Assembly (NCBI GenBank): GCA_030522415.1
Contig: CM060112.1
Span: 13,811,227 to 13,875,226 of the forward strand
DNA length: 64,000 bases
DNA from: Channallabes apus
Taxonomy: Eukaryota; Chordata; Actinopteri; Siluriformes; Clariidae
Reading direction: 5' to 3'
Below are positions 37,601-49,292 of the stretch, piece after piece. Below the pieces are notes generated by a model. It had not been told where the DNA came from, did not search any database, and saw only the letters and a program-made list of their open reading frames with translations. A program made the translations under genes and the position numbers. The stretch's first letter is position 1. Each line of letters begins with the position of its first letter.

Positions 37601-39225
37601 TACAGTGGTGTGAAAAACTATTTGCCCCCCTCCTGATTTCTTATTCTTTTGCATGTTTGTCACACAAAATGTTTCTGATCATCAAACACATTTAACTATT
37701 AGTCAAAGATAACACAAGTAAACACAAAATGCAGTTTTTAAATGAGGGGTTTTATTATTTAGGGAGAAAAAAAATCCAAACCTACATGGCCCTGTGTGAA
37801 AAAGTAATTGCCCCCTGAACCTAATAACTGGTTGGGCCACCCTTAGCAGCAATAACTGCAATCAAGCGTTTGCGATAACTTGCAACGAGTCTTTTACAGC
37901 GCTCCGGAGGAATTTTGGCCCACTCATCTTTGCAGAATTGTTGTAATTCAGCTTTATTTGAGGGTTTTCTAGCATGAACCGCCTTTTTAAGGTCATGCCA
38001 CAACATCTCAATAGGATTCAGGTCAGGACTTTGACTAGGCCACTCCAAAGTTTTCATTTTGTTTTTCTTCAGCCATTCAGAGGTGGATTTGCTGGTGTGT
38101 TTTGGGTCATTGTCCTGCTGCTGCACCCAAGATCGCTTCAGCTTGAGTTGACGAACAGATGGCCGGACATTCTCCTTCAGGATTTTTTGGTAGACAGTAG
38201 AATTCATGGTTCCATCTATCACAGCAAGCCTTCCAGGTCCTGAAGCAGCAAAACAACCCCAGACCATCACACTACCACCATCATATTTTTACTGTTGGTA
38301 TGATGTTCTTTTTCTGAAATGCTGTGTTACTTTTACGCCAGATGTAATGGGACACGCACCTTCCAAAAAGTTCAACTTTTGTCTCGTCGGTCCACAAGGT
38401 ATTTTCCCAAAAGTATTGGCAATCATTGAGATGTTTTTTAGCAAAATTGAGACGAGCCTTAATGTTCTTTTTGCTTAAAAGTGGTTTGCGCCTTGGAAAT
38501 CTGCCATGCAGGCCGTTTTTGCCCAGTCTCTTTCTTATGGTGGAGTCGTGAACACTGACCTTAATTGAGGCAAGTGAGGCCTGCAGTTCTTTAGATGTTG
38601 TCCTGGGGTCTTTTGTGGCCTCTCGGATGAGTTGTCTCTGCGCTCTTGGGGTAATTTTGGTCGGCCGGCCACTCCTGGGAAGGTTCACCACTGTTCCATG
38701 TTTTTGCCATTTGTGGATAATGGCTCTCACTGTAGTTCGCTGGAGTCCCAAAGCTTTAGAAATGGCTTTATAACCTTTACCAGACTGATAGATCTCAATT
38801 ACTTTTGTTCTCATTTGTTCCTGAATTTCTTTGGATCTTGGCATGATGTCTAGCTTTTGAGGTGCTTTTGGTCTACTTCTCTGTTTCAGGTAGCTCCTAT
38901 TTAAGTGATTTCTTGATTGAAACAGGTGTGGCAGTAATCAGGCCTGGGGGTGACTACAGAAATTGAACTCAGGTGTGATAAACCACAGTTAAGTTATTTT
39001 TTAACAATGGGGGCAATCACTTTTTCACACAGGACCATGTAGATTTGGAGTTTTTTTTCTCCCTTAATAACGTAAACCTTCATTTAAAAACTGCATTTTG
39101 TGTTCAATTATGTTATCTTTGACTAATAGTTAACGGTTTTTGATGAGCAGAAACATTTAAGTGGGACAAACATGCAAAAGAATAAGAAATCAGAAAGGGG
39201 GCAAATAGTTTTTCACACCACTGTA
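37601..39225 (-). mobile_element. Tc1-like transposon, IR/DR type, complete ends
   Basis: TACAGTGGTGTGAAAAACTA and its inverse bound the element, with inner direct repeats GTGTGAAAAAGTAATTGCCC and the inverse at about 39010. The roughly 210-base arms and TA flanks are intact. The transposase inside needs one base change in phase to be open. Confidence 0.93.
37821..38844 (-). pseudogene. Tc1-like DD34E transposase, single frameshift
   Basis: The start MPRSKEIQEQMRTKVIEIYQ opens the paired-like HTH domain, followed by an SGRPTKITPR linker. LWTDETKVE carries the first Asp. After IPTVKI an extra A in an A-run (38285-38290) shifts the frame. It resumes as MVWGCFAASG, with QQDNDPKHTS (second Asp) and SPDLNPIEMLW (Glu), exactly 34 residues apart, and ends GGPTSY. 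All catalytic residues survive, so this is a young copy disabled by a single indel. The family excises and inserts at TA dinucleotides. Confidence 0.92.
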
Positions 39226-39374
39226 TTTCCCATGCTATATGTGTGCTATGGTGAATAAAGTACTCCCAGAAGTGGATTGGAGAATTACAAGTTCGAGCGC
39301 ACTATGGAGGACCTGCGCAGTGGGATGTCATGTACATGATGTATTCTCTTAGACAACCTCTGAGGCCGTCACAG
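39226..39374. other. short spacer
   Basis: No supported feature. Confidence 0.35.
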
Positions 39375-39652
39375 AGCAGCTGTACTTGTACTGACATTAG
39401 ATTACACACAGGTGCACTCTCAGGTACACACCCAAAGGGGGCTGAATAATTATGCACATCCCACTTTGCAGTTATTTATTTGTAAAAAATGTTTGGAATC
39501 ATGTATGATTTTCGTTCCACTTCTCACGTGTACACCACTTTTGTATTGGTCTTTCACGTGGAATTCCAATAAAATTGATTCATGTTTGTGGCTGTAATGT
39601 GACAAAATGTGGAAAAGTTCAAGGGGGCCGAATACTTTTGCAAGCCACTGTA
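39375..39652 (-). mobile_element. solo terminal inverted repeat of a Tc1-like element
   Basis: Two direct repeats, AAAGGGGGCTGAATAATTAT and AAGGGGGCCGAATACTTTTG, precede the tip GCAAGCCACTGTA. This is the IR/DR end of a well-known fish Tc1-like family (recall). The rest of the element is absent. Confidence 0.75.
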
Positions 39653-39654
39653 TG

Positions 39655-39795
39655 TCCATACAGTAACTAGGGATGCCAACCGTCCATTATAAAATCTTGT
39701 TCCACTTAAAATTGTATTTACTGTATAATATAATGCCGACCGTCCATTATAATATTTTGTTCCACATATAAAATTATCGAACACCGCCGACAAAG
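39655..39795 (+). repeat. small tandem duplication
   Basis: GCCAACCGTCCATTATAAAA and GCCGACCGTCCATTATAATA occur 65 bases apart, each followed by TTGTTCCAC. Confidence 0.7.
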
Positions 39796-39799
39796 AGCG

Positions 39800-40096
39800 T
39801 GTTGTTGCGGGAGAGAGAGGTTGATTTACGACAGCTGTTTATGGGAGTGTAGTCCAGTGCGGGAGATCCATTGTGGGTAATGAGGTCCACTGTGTCTGAA
39901 CGCGAATGCGAGATGTAAGTTGGGATATAGCGCCTGAGTTTTGTTTTCTCTTCAGTAATTTTTTTGGTTGGATTTAAGTGCGGGATCCACCCGAAAGGTC
40001 GTACTATAACCTGACAATGCAGCAAATAAAAGAACGGGCATCGACCAGTTTGTCCATCTCATCAAAACACGAGCATGAATTAATGGGCTGTTACGC
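39800..40096 (+). mobile_element. CAGTGGAACC-family internal module
   Basis: It matches 8832-9096 from TTGCGGGAGAGAGAGGTTGA to ATGAATTAATGGGCTGTTAC. Neither terminus is present. Confidence 0.7.
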
Positions 40097-40389
40097 TGCC
40101 GTGAGCAACATTAAACATAAAGCGGATGTATTGCCCTCCCTCAATATAAATTAGACACCTTCACTTTTAATTTACGGAGGGAGAGATTTTGATCCTTTCT
40201 CGATGCCTCGATTTCTTTGAACAAATAATAATTTTAATGGATGAAAAGGAGGAAGAAGAAAACGCGGAGCTTAAAAGTTACACGAAAATAAGAAAAAGCT
40301 TTAGCGGTAAATGATGTGAAATGCTTCAAATGCTTCAGATTATGCCTTTGGTGTGAAGGAAAATTCCGCTCTGACGGCTCTAACATTAC

Positions 40390-41480
40390 AGTCAGGGACA
40401 GCCAGGCTGGATCCAGCAGTCCACCACATCCCACATCATAACACACTGGCTCATTATAGTGGAGATTCATTTTTAAAACCACATACTAGTATAAAAATAT
40501 AACACAAACAAAAACGTAAATAAAAAAGTATCACTGAACATATATTGGGTCATATTTGTAAAACAAAGAAACAAAAGAAAGAACAATAAGTTCATTATTC
40601 AAAGTTATTCAAATCAGTGTAAAGTTAGTATGATTTTAAAAGTGCTATAACTCCACCTGGCACAGTTCCATCCCAGTGTAACAATCTAACCACATGTGCA
40701 TTGTCATGGAAAAGTACAGTATTTGCCCCATTCTGATTGTATTTCTTTGCATATTTGTCACACTTGTATGGGCGGAAAGTCACCTAAATACATTATGAGG
40801 AAAAGACAAATTGGCCTTTTTGTTTGTGAGATATCCTGAACATTTCACAGGAAGGATCATCGTGATGCAGTGTAAGATCTACCACTCATCAGTGCAAGCT
40901 GTAAGTGCAGCAGGTCAGTGATGATGAACCAGTGTCTGCTGATGATGACCAACACGTCTCCCCTGATCTACCAGAGCCAAGTAAAAAGGATGGCAATCAA
41001 ACTGAACAGGTAAGCTGGAATAAAATTAGTAGCAGCATTAACTCCTGCTAGTAATTATTATGGTAGTCAATATTAATTCAAAATAACGTTTCTAAGTCTT
41101 ATTTCGAATTAATATTGACTGCCATAATAATTAAAATAAGTAACTAGTTTACTAGCATGAGCTAATGCTGCTACTGATTTTATTTCAGCTTACCTATTCA
41201 GTTTTCTTGCCATTCTTTTTAAAATATTGTCTTTATAGATTTATATGTTGTTTGTCTTGATGTTCTCTCATTTGTTTTTTGTTTTACTAATATGACCCAA
41301 TATATGTTCAGTGATACTTCAAATAAAATGTTTAAAAAGCATTGATTTCTGTATTGTGTTATATTTTTATACTTTTTACTTGTTTTAAAAATTTATCTCT
41401 ACATTAATGAGCTATTGTATTATGATGTGGACTGCTGTGGGCCAGAATTTCCAGGGCCACTTTTTCGTCCCAGTCCGCTC
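40390..41480. repeat. 1.1-kb imperfect palindrome (fold-back)
   Basis: Successive blocks on the left recur inverted on the right: CAGCAGTCCA/TGGACTGCTG, ATATATTGGGTCATATTTGT and its inverse at about 41300, and GTCAATATTAATTC and its inverse around a centre near 41092. The left arm carries about 330 unpaired bases (40620-40970). It is probably a fold-back or MITE-type element; no transposase is seen. Confidence 0.82.
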
Positions 41481-41489
41481 CTGCAGGGT

Positions 41490-42220
41490 GATATAGTAAT
41501 AGTGGCACCAGGTGCATGAACAGAATTGGGTTGATAATAAATTTTGCGTGATTGGTTTTCTCTTATTTTTCCTGCATGTAACATTTTTCAAGGCACCGTG
41601 TGGGTCAGTTAACCTTGTTGGCACCCTGATTCTAGGTTCTAAGTGTAGCAGGGTACTGAATCGGAAGGTCTACTGTATAACTCTAAAGTAGAAGATGAGG
41701 AGGGAGATGGTTAAGTGGACATCTCTTCAGGTCTCCCCAATGAAATCTTCACAACAGCAATACAATTAGTAAAATCAACCACACTAAGACATACAGTATA
41801 CCAGATAAATCACAGACTCACACAACTGTGAATATATACTGTACTGTATAAATTTGCAAGCATATTTAATTTTTCTCCTGCATGGGAAATCATTAAGAAT
41901 TATATAACCAGTCTACACACCCTTAATATCAAATGGTTTTGTTTTAACCTGTAACTGGGGTTGGGTAATGTCCTGATGACATCAAATAAATAAAATAAGA
42001 AAACGTCAAAAGTCTATTTAATAAAATAGGCCAATATAACCCTTATTTTTACATAATATATCTTGTTGTGTTACTAGCATAAATACAGTAACACTGGATA
42101 TAATATCACACCATTTCACTTATGTTTGTAGCATGAGTAATCTAAGTTACTACAAGCGCATTACTTATTATATCTTACAGTGAAATTACCTCATAAAGGT
42201 TTGGTGTGATGGCATTGTAT

Positions 42221-42285
<65 letters not shown>

Positions 42286-42374
42286 AGAATCAGTCAATAA
42301 ATGTATACACACATCAGGAGAAGAAAAATAGTATGATGTATATTATAGTAATATATTATTAATAATAGTATATA
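41490..42374. other. intergenic, anonymous
   Basis: AT-rich with a tetranucleotide repeat. No gene seen. Confidence 0.4.
42219..42287. repeat. (TATC)n microsatellite
   Basis: About 17 perfect units. Confidence 0.97.
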
Positions 42375-43133
42375 CACCGTGTTCCAAATTATTACGCAAA
42401 TGATATCTTTCTCTGATTTTCATAATTAGTCAATGACAGTCAGTATAATTTTCAAGTCATCAACCATTAGGGTATGATTAACATTTTATTGAACAAACCT
42501 CTTAATGATAATATTTATTTAAAAAAAAAAAAAAAAAAACTAAAAACGCATTGTTCCAAATTATTATGCACAACAGAGTTAAAACATTTTATATTCAGTA
42601 AAGAACTGAAAATATACGTTTGTTGAATTTGCAGCATTATGAGGTCATATTTACTGAAATCAAAAGCTATTTAAATCAAAAACATCCTACCAGGGCATGT
42701 TATATCTTAACATAGGACCCCTTCTTTGATCTCACCTTCACAATTCTTGCATCCATTGAACTTGTGAGTTTTTGGACAGTTTCTGCTTGAATATTTTTGC
42801 AGGATGTCAGAATAGCCTCCCAGAGCTGCTGTTTTGATGCGAACCGCCTCCTGTCCTAGTAGATTGTTTGCTTGAGGATGCTCCAAAGGTTCTCATCAGG
42901 GATGGTGGCAGTTCTCATCTTTTATGCCCATCGCAGCCAATGACACAGAGGTATTCTATTCAGCATGAGATGGTGCATTGTCATGCACGAAGATTTTGTT
43001 ACAAAAGGCACGGTTCTTCTTTTTGTCCCATGGAAGAAAGTAAAAAACTCTATATACTTTGCTGAGGTCATTTTCACACCTTCAGGGACCCTAAAGGGGC
43101 CTATCAGCTCTCTCCCCATGATTCTGGCCAAAA

Positions 43134-46100
43134 CAATTCAATTCAATTCAATTCAGTTTTATTTGTATAGCGCTTTTAACAATTGACATTGTCTCAAAAC
43201 AGCTTTACACAATCAAAAGAATTATTTAAGTTTGTATGGAATGTGAATGTGTATGAATCAAAATGTTCAGATATTCCCTGGCGAGCAAGCCCGAGGGCGA
43301 CAGTGGCAAGGAAAAACTCCCTGAGACGGTAATAGGAAGAAACCTTGAGAGGAACCAGACTCGACAGGGAACCCATCCTCATCTGGGTGAAACAGATAGC
43401 AGGAAATGATCTGCATTTATACAGTGTTAAGTGTTAGGTTCAGCTATAATAGTTGATGTCAATTGATGTTATAATACTTGATGTAAAATGGAGTCCAGTA
43501 GTTATTCGAGACTCAGATAGACTTGTAGAAAGTTCCAGTCCTGAACTATGGAATTGTCAAGTCCTCAGAGAAACAGCTGACAACACCAGTCGAGGCCAGA
43601 ACCATCTTCTAAGTATAGAGAATCATCCCCAGACACCAGACGCATCCTAAAGAGACACACGGGGCATCCATGCGATGAGACCTCCAACCAGAAACCGGGC
43701 ACCAGGATGGATCAGACAGGTCCGGAGGGCAGAGGGAGTCTGGATCACTGGCAGCTCAGGAACCACATGTGTAGCTCGACAGAGAGAGAGAGAGAAAGAG
43801 TGAAAGGGGGAGACAGGGGGAGAGAGGAAAGAGAAAGAGGGGGAGGAAGAGAAGAGGAGGAGAGATTGCAATTAGGTATGGTCACAGTCACAATGTCTAA
43901 TGTGAATGTATATTTACTGTAGAGTGCAAGCAGGGACTCCGGCAGGACTAACTATGACAGCATAACTAAAAGGGAGAGCCAGAAGGAAACACAAACATGA
44001 GGGGGAACTGAGATGTAAAGCAAGCAATCACCTCACCGTCAACAAACCTGAGTGATCAAATGAGACTGAGGAAGACAGCATCTAAACATACCAGTTCACC
44101 ATAATACTCTACGTCCATGAGTCCCCCAGATCTGCTCCTTTACCTTATGGCAAATCTATTTATAAAATGCTTGGTTAAATAAATAGGTTTTTAGCCTAGA
44201 CTTAAACACTGAGACTGTGTCTGAGTCCCGAACACTATTTGGAAGACTATTCCATAATTTTGGGGCTTTGTAAGAAAAAGCTCTGCCCCCAGCTGTAGTT
44301 TTCATAATACGCGGTACTGATAAGCAGCCTGCATCCTTTGACCGAAGTAGGCCTGGCGGATCGTAAGACACTAGCAGTTCGCTCAGATACTGCGGCGCGA
44401 GACCATTTAATGCCTTATCAAGAGTAGTATTTTAAAATCAATGCGAAATTTCACAGGGAGCCAATGCAGTGAAGATAGGATAGGGGTGATGTGCTCATAT
44501 CTTCTGGTTCTAGTGAGGACTCTCGCTGCTGCATTTTGGACTAGCTGAAGCTTGTTTATGCACCTAACTGAACAACCAGACAGTAAGGCATTACAATAGT
44601 CCAACCTAGAAGTGATAAAAGCATGAACTAGTTTTTCTGCATCATTTAGCGACAATATATTTCTTATTTTGGCGATATTTCTAAGGTGAAAGAATCCTAT
44701 CCTGGTGATATTATCTACATGAGATTCAAGTGAAAGGCTGGAATCTATAATCACGCCGAGGTCTTTTACTGTTGCACTTGACGGAACAGAAAGGCCATCT
44801 AAAGTTACGGTGTGATCTAAGATTTTACTTCTAGCTGTATGCGGTCCTATGACTAGAACTTCTGTCTTATCCGGATTAAGCAGAAGGAAGTTAATTAGCA
44901 TCCAATTTCTTATGTCATGAACACATTGCTCAACTTTAGTAAGATGGTTTTTCTCATCAGGTTTTGTTGAGACGTATAGCTGTGTGTCGTCAGCATAACA
45001 ATGAAAACTAATACCATGCTTACGGATTATGTTGCCCAAAGGAAGCATGTAAAGGGAAAAAAGCAGTGGGCCTAAAACTGAACCCTGCGGAACGCCAAAC
45101 TCCACTAGAGAACATGCAGAATAATCACCATTTAAGTCTACATACTGATAACGATCGGTCAAATAGGATCTGAGCCAGGAGAGGGTTGTACCCTTAATTC
45201 CTACAAAATTTTCTAATCTGTGAAGAAGAATAGCATGATCAATAGTGTCAAAAGCTGCACTGAGGTCGAGTAATACAAGCATAGTTACACAACCCTGATC
45301 AGAGGCCAATAGGAGGTCATTTACTACTTTAACGAGTGCTGTTTCTGTGCTGTGATGAGGCCTAAATCCTGACTGATACAGTTCATGTATGCCATTTCTA
45401 TGTAGATATGAGCATAGCTGCTCCGCTACTATCTTTTCCAGAATCTTAGAGATAAAGGGGAGGTTTGATATTGGCCTGTAATTGGACAGCTGACAGGGGT
45501 CGAGGTCAGGTTTCTTAATTATTGGTTTGATAACTGCTACTTTAAAAGATTTTGGAACATAACCAATGCTGAGTGAGGAATTAATTATTCTCAACATCGG
45601 TTCTGTTATTACTGGTACTATCTGTTTAAGAAAATGTGTCGGTATAGGATCTAATATACAGGTTGACGAATTTGCAGAAGAGATGAGTGAAATTAGTTCA
45701 TTCTCTTCAAGAGGAGTAAAGTATTCTAGGTTTGAATCTGACATGGCTAGGTTAACATCAGTATCAATTACATTGTTTGGTTTCAAAGCCTCAATTTTAT
45801 GCCTGATATTTACAATTTTATTATTAAAAAAGTTCATGAAGTCCTCACTATTGCATGATGTTGTTGTGGAGATTTCTGTAGTGGTCTTATTTCTGGTTAA
45901 TTTGGCTACGGTATTAAATAAAAATCTAGGATTATTTTAATTTTCTTCTATAAGAGTGGAGAGATACGTTGATCTAGCTACACTAAGAGCTTTCCTATAG
46001 TTCAGGATGCTCTCTTTCCATGCTATTTGAAATACCAACAATTTAGTTTGACGCCATTTACGCTCTAATTTCCGAGCAGTCTGTTTTAAAGTGCGCGTGT

Positions 46101-47064
46101 GATCGTTATACCAGGGAGCGAGTTTCTTATCTCTAATAATTTTTCTTTTAGCTGGAGCTACATTATCTAAGGTACAACGAAGTGTCGACTCTAAATATTC
46201 AGTCGCCTGATCAAGTTCTGTGGGGTCAGACGGTGGCCTAATCGAAGTTGGTAACTCTGGGAGATTACTGATAAAACTCTGTGTGGTAGTTGATGTGAAT
46301 GTACGTTTAATACGGTAGCGCGGTACTGTGCGTACATTATCACTGTGACACACTTGAACGGAGACAAGATAGTGATCTGAGATAATTTCAGACAGTGGAA
46401 TTGTGAATACATTTCTTATAATTAATCCGAAGAATATTACTAAATCTAAAGTGTGACCTGCTTTATGAGTGGGTCCTACTACACACTGATTTACACCTAC
46501 GGAGTCCAGTATGGATATAAATGCTGTTCTCAGAGGGTCTTCTGGATTCTCAAAATGAATGTTAAAATCTCCAGCAATTAACACTTTGTCTACAGAAATG
46601 ACCAGGTCTGAGATGAAATCTGCAAATTCACTAAGAAATTCAGAATACGGCCCTGGAGGTCTGTAAATTATAATTAGTGGAATCGACTGAGCTGATTTAA
46701 TATACTTAAATACACTTATGTTACTATAGAGAATTTCAAATGAGTTAAATTTGTGTCGGTGTTTTTGTACGATAGACAGATTATCATTATGAATAACTGC
46801 GACGCCTCCTCCTCTACCAGTTAACCGAGGCTGGTGTATGTAGCTGTATCCAGGAGGACTAGCTTCATTTAGAGCTACATACTCGTCCTGTTTAACCCAT
46901 GTTTCAGTTAAACAGAGTATATCAAACGCCTGATCTGTGATAATTTCATTAACAATAACTGCTTTTGATGCGAGAGATCTAATATTTAACAATCCTAGCT
47001 TCAGATCAGAGGTGCCGGCTGCGCATTCAGTATGATCTGAGTTTGTGGTCAAGACTCCAAGACT
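43134..47064 (-). mobile_element. L2-type LINE, nearly full ORF2
   Basis: It has an endonuclease and a reverse transcriptase on the minus strand, then a 3' UTR ending in GCGCTATACAAATAAAACTG and a (TTGAA)n-type tail. The 5' end abuts mariner sequence in the middle of a transposase codon series, so it is 5'-truncated just before the endonuclease. Confidence 0.9.
44156..47064 (-). pseudogene. L2 ORF2 (endonuclease plus reverse transcriptase), one stop and one frameshift
   Basis: The endonuclease starts at LGLLNIRSLASK and carries LCLTETW, RGGGVAVIH, LIAGDFNIH and SDHYLVS, the metal- and DNA-binding motifs of the EEP fold. One TAA at 45937-45939, in the same frame, separates it from the RT. The RT shows [41 protein letters not shown] and the catalytic [10 protein letters not shown] frameshift near 44425 leads into the C-terminal WNSLPNSVRDSDTV segment. 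In an intact element the protein nicks target DNA and copies its RNA there. Two lesions over about 970 codons suggest a recent insertion. Confidence 0.92.
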
Positions 47065-47539
47065 TGACTCCACCACCTCCCTGTTGACATCGCAGCTTTG
47101 TTGGGACATGGTGGCCACGCACCAACCATTCACTACTCCATCCACCTGGACCATCCAGGGTCGCACGACACTCATCAGTCAACATGACTAGTCTTCATGC
47201 CTGGGCCCACTGCAACCGTTTCTGCTTGTGAGCATTGGTTAGGGGTGGCCGAATAGTAGGTTTATGCACAACTGCAAGCCTTTAAAGGATCCTACACCTT
47301 GAGGTTCGCGGGACTCCAGAGGCACCAGCATCTTCAAATACCTGTTTGCTTCAACACTTTTCCTTTAACTGGGCTCATCTGACAAACTAATTATCACACG
47401 TGTCTGAGATTAATTTCAGTGATCCAAAGAGCCCTGAGACACAACACCATCCATGAGTTTAATTTAAAAACTAAACATTTAATGTATACATCCACACTTA
47501 CATCCAATTTGCATAATAATTTGGAACGAGGTATATATA

Positions 47540-48997
47540 TACAGTCAAAAGGCCAAAAGTTTTGAGAATTTCATAAATATTGGAAATTGGAAAAGTTGCT
47601 GCTTAAGTTTTTATAATAGCAGTTTGCATATACTCCAGAATGTTATGAAGAGTGATCAGATGAATTGCACAGTCCTTCTTTGCCATGAAAATAAACTTAA
47701 TCTCAAAAAAACCTTTCCACTGCATTTCACTGCTGTCATTAAAGGACCTGCTGAGATCATTTCGGTAATCGTCTTGTTAACTCAGGTGAGAATGTTGACG
47801 AGCACAAGGCTGGAGATCATTATGTCAGGCTGATTGGGTTAGAATGACAGACTTGACATGTTAAAAGGAGGGTGATGCTTGAAATCATTGTTCTTCCATT
47901 GTTAACCATGGTGACCTGCAAAGAAACGCGTGCAGCCATTCACGAACTTCAAGGAAAGAGGTTCAATTCTTGTTAAGAAGGCTTCAGTGCGTCCAAGAAA
48001 GTCGAGCAAGCGCCAGGATCGTCTCCTAAAGAGGATTCAGCTGCGGGATCGGCGTGCCACCAGTGCAGAGCTTGCTCAGGAATAGCAGCAGGCAGGTGTG
48101 AGCGCATCTGCACGCACAGTGAGGTGAAGACTTTTGGAAGATGGCCTGGTGTCAAGAAGGGCAGCAAAAAAGCTACTTCTCTTAAAAAAAAAAAAAAAAC
48201 ACCGGGGACACATTGATCTTCTGCAGAAAGTATGGTGAATGGACTGCTGAGGACTGGGGCAAAGTCATATTCTCAGATGAAGCTGCTTTCTGATTGTTTG
48301 GGGCATCTGGAAAATGGCTTGTCCAGAGAAGAAAAGGTGAGCGCTACCATCAGTCCTGTGTCATGCCAACAGTAAAGCATCCTGAGACCATTCATGTGTG
48401 GGGTTGATTCTCATCCAAGGGAGTGGGCTCACTTTCAATTTTGCCCCAAAACACAGCCATGAATAAAAAATGGTACCAAAACACCCTCCAACAGCAACTT
48501 CTTCCAACAATCCAACAACAGTTTGGTGAAGAAGAATGCATTTTCCAGCACAATGGAGAACCGTGCCATAAGGCAAAAGTGATAACTAAGTAGCTCGGGG
48601 ACCAAAACGTTGAAATTTTGGGTCCATGGCCTGGAAACTCCCCAGATCTTAATCCCATTGAGAACTTGTGGTCAATCCTCAAAAACCCATTAATTCTGAC
48701 AAACTCCAAGAAGTGATTATGAAAGAATAGGTTGCTATCAGTCAGGATTTGGCCCAGAAGTTGATTGAGAGCATGCCCAGTCCAATTGCAGAGGTCCTGA
48801 AAAAGAAGGGCCAACACTGCAAATACTGACTCTTTGCATAAATGTCATGTAATTGTCAATAAAAGCCTTTGAAATGTATGAAGTGCTTGTAATTATATTT
48901 CAGTACATCAAAGAAACAAATGAGACAAAGATCTAAAAGCAGTTTAGCAGCAAACTTGAAAACTAATATTTGTGCCATTCCCAAAACTTTTGGCCAC

Positions 48998-49004
<7 letters not shown>
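47540..49004 (+). mobile_element. Tc1-like element, decayed
   Basis: The left tip ACAGTCAAAAGGCCAAAAGT and the right tip ACTTTTGGCCACGACTATA form imperfect TIRs of a recognised GTGGCCAAAAGTTTTG family. The right tip merges with a TA microsatellite. Confidence 0.82.
47908..48829 (+). pseudogene. Tc1-like transposase, decayed
   Basis: It begins MVTCKETRAAIHE. Later pieces are VIFSDEAAF (first Asp), FQHNGEPCHKAK, where the second catalytic Asp reads Asn, and SPDLNPIENLWSILK (Glu). Stops occur in several places and an A-run expansion lies at 48185. It ends KKGQHCKY. It is inactive. Confidence 0.82.

Positions 49005-49066
<62 letters not shown>
49001..49066. repeat. (TA)n microsatellite
   Basis: About 32 TA units between two Tc1-like ends. 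Confidence 0.97.
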
Positions 49067-49069
<3 letters not shown>

Positions 49070-49292
49070 TATCTCACAAAAGTGAGTACACCCCTCACAT
49101 TTTTGTAAATATTTTATTATATCTTTTCAAGGGACAACGCTAAAGATATGAAACTCTGATAGAATGTAAAGTAATCAGTGTACATCTTGTATAATTGTGT
49201 AAAGTTGATGTCCCCTCAAAATAACTCAACACACAGCCACTAATGTCTGAACTGCTGGCAACAAAAGTGAGTACACCCCTAAATGAAAATGA
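49067..49292 (+). mobile_element. solo terminal repeat of another Tc1-like family
   Basis: ACAAAAGTGAGTACACCCCT occurs twice, at about 49076 and 49262, the outer and inner direct repeats of one IR/DR arm. No body or second arm follows. Confidence 0.8.

Larger units (their letters stand above)
42375..47531 (-). mobile_element. Tc1/mariner-like element split by an L2 LINE
   Basis: The tips CACCGTGTTCCAAATTATTA and the inverse TAATAATTTGGAACGAGG lie 5.1 kb apart, each next to TA. Transposase remnants occur on both sides of the LINE and join across it: FxTDECRATLDGP-like sequence with the first Asp (47147-47184) on the right, then GRELIGPFRVPEGVKMTSAK and HDNAPSHA (second Asp, 42980) and PDENLWSILKQ (Glu region, about 42880) on the left. 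Several stops and shifts make it inactive. Confidence 0.85.

Noticed and set aside
40912..41009. possible exon ending in CAG|GTAAGC
   Set aside because: It lies in the palindrome arm, where the same donor is mirrored; the acceptor is weak and the short acidic peptide is unrecognised.
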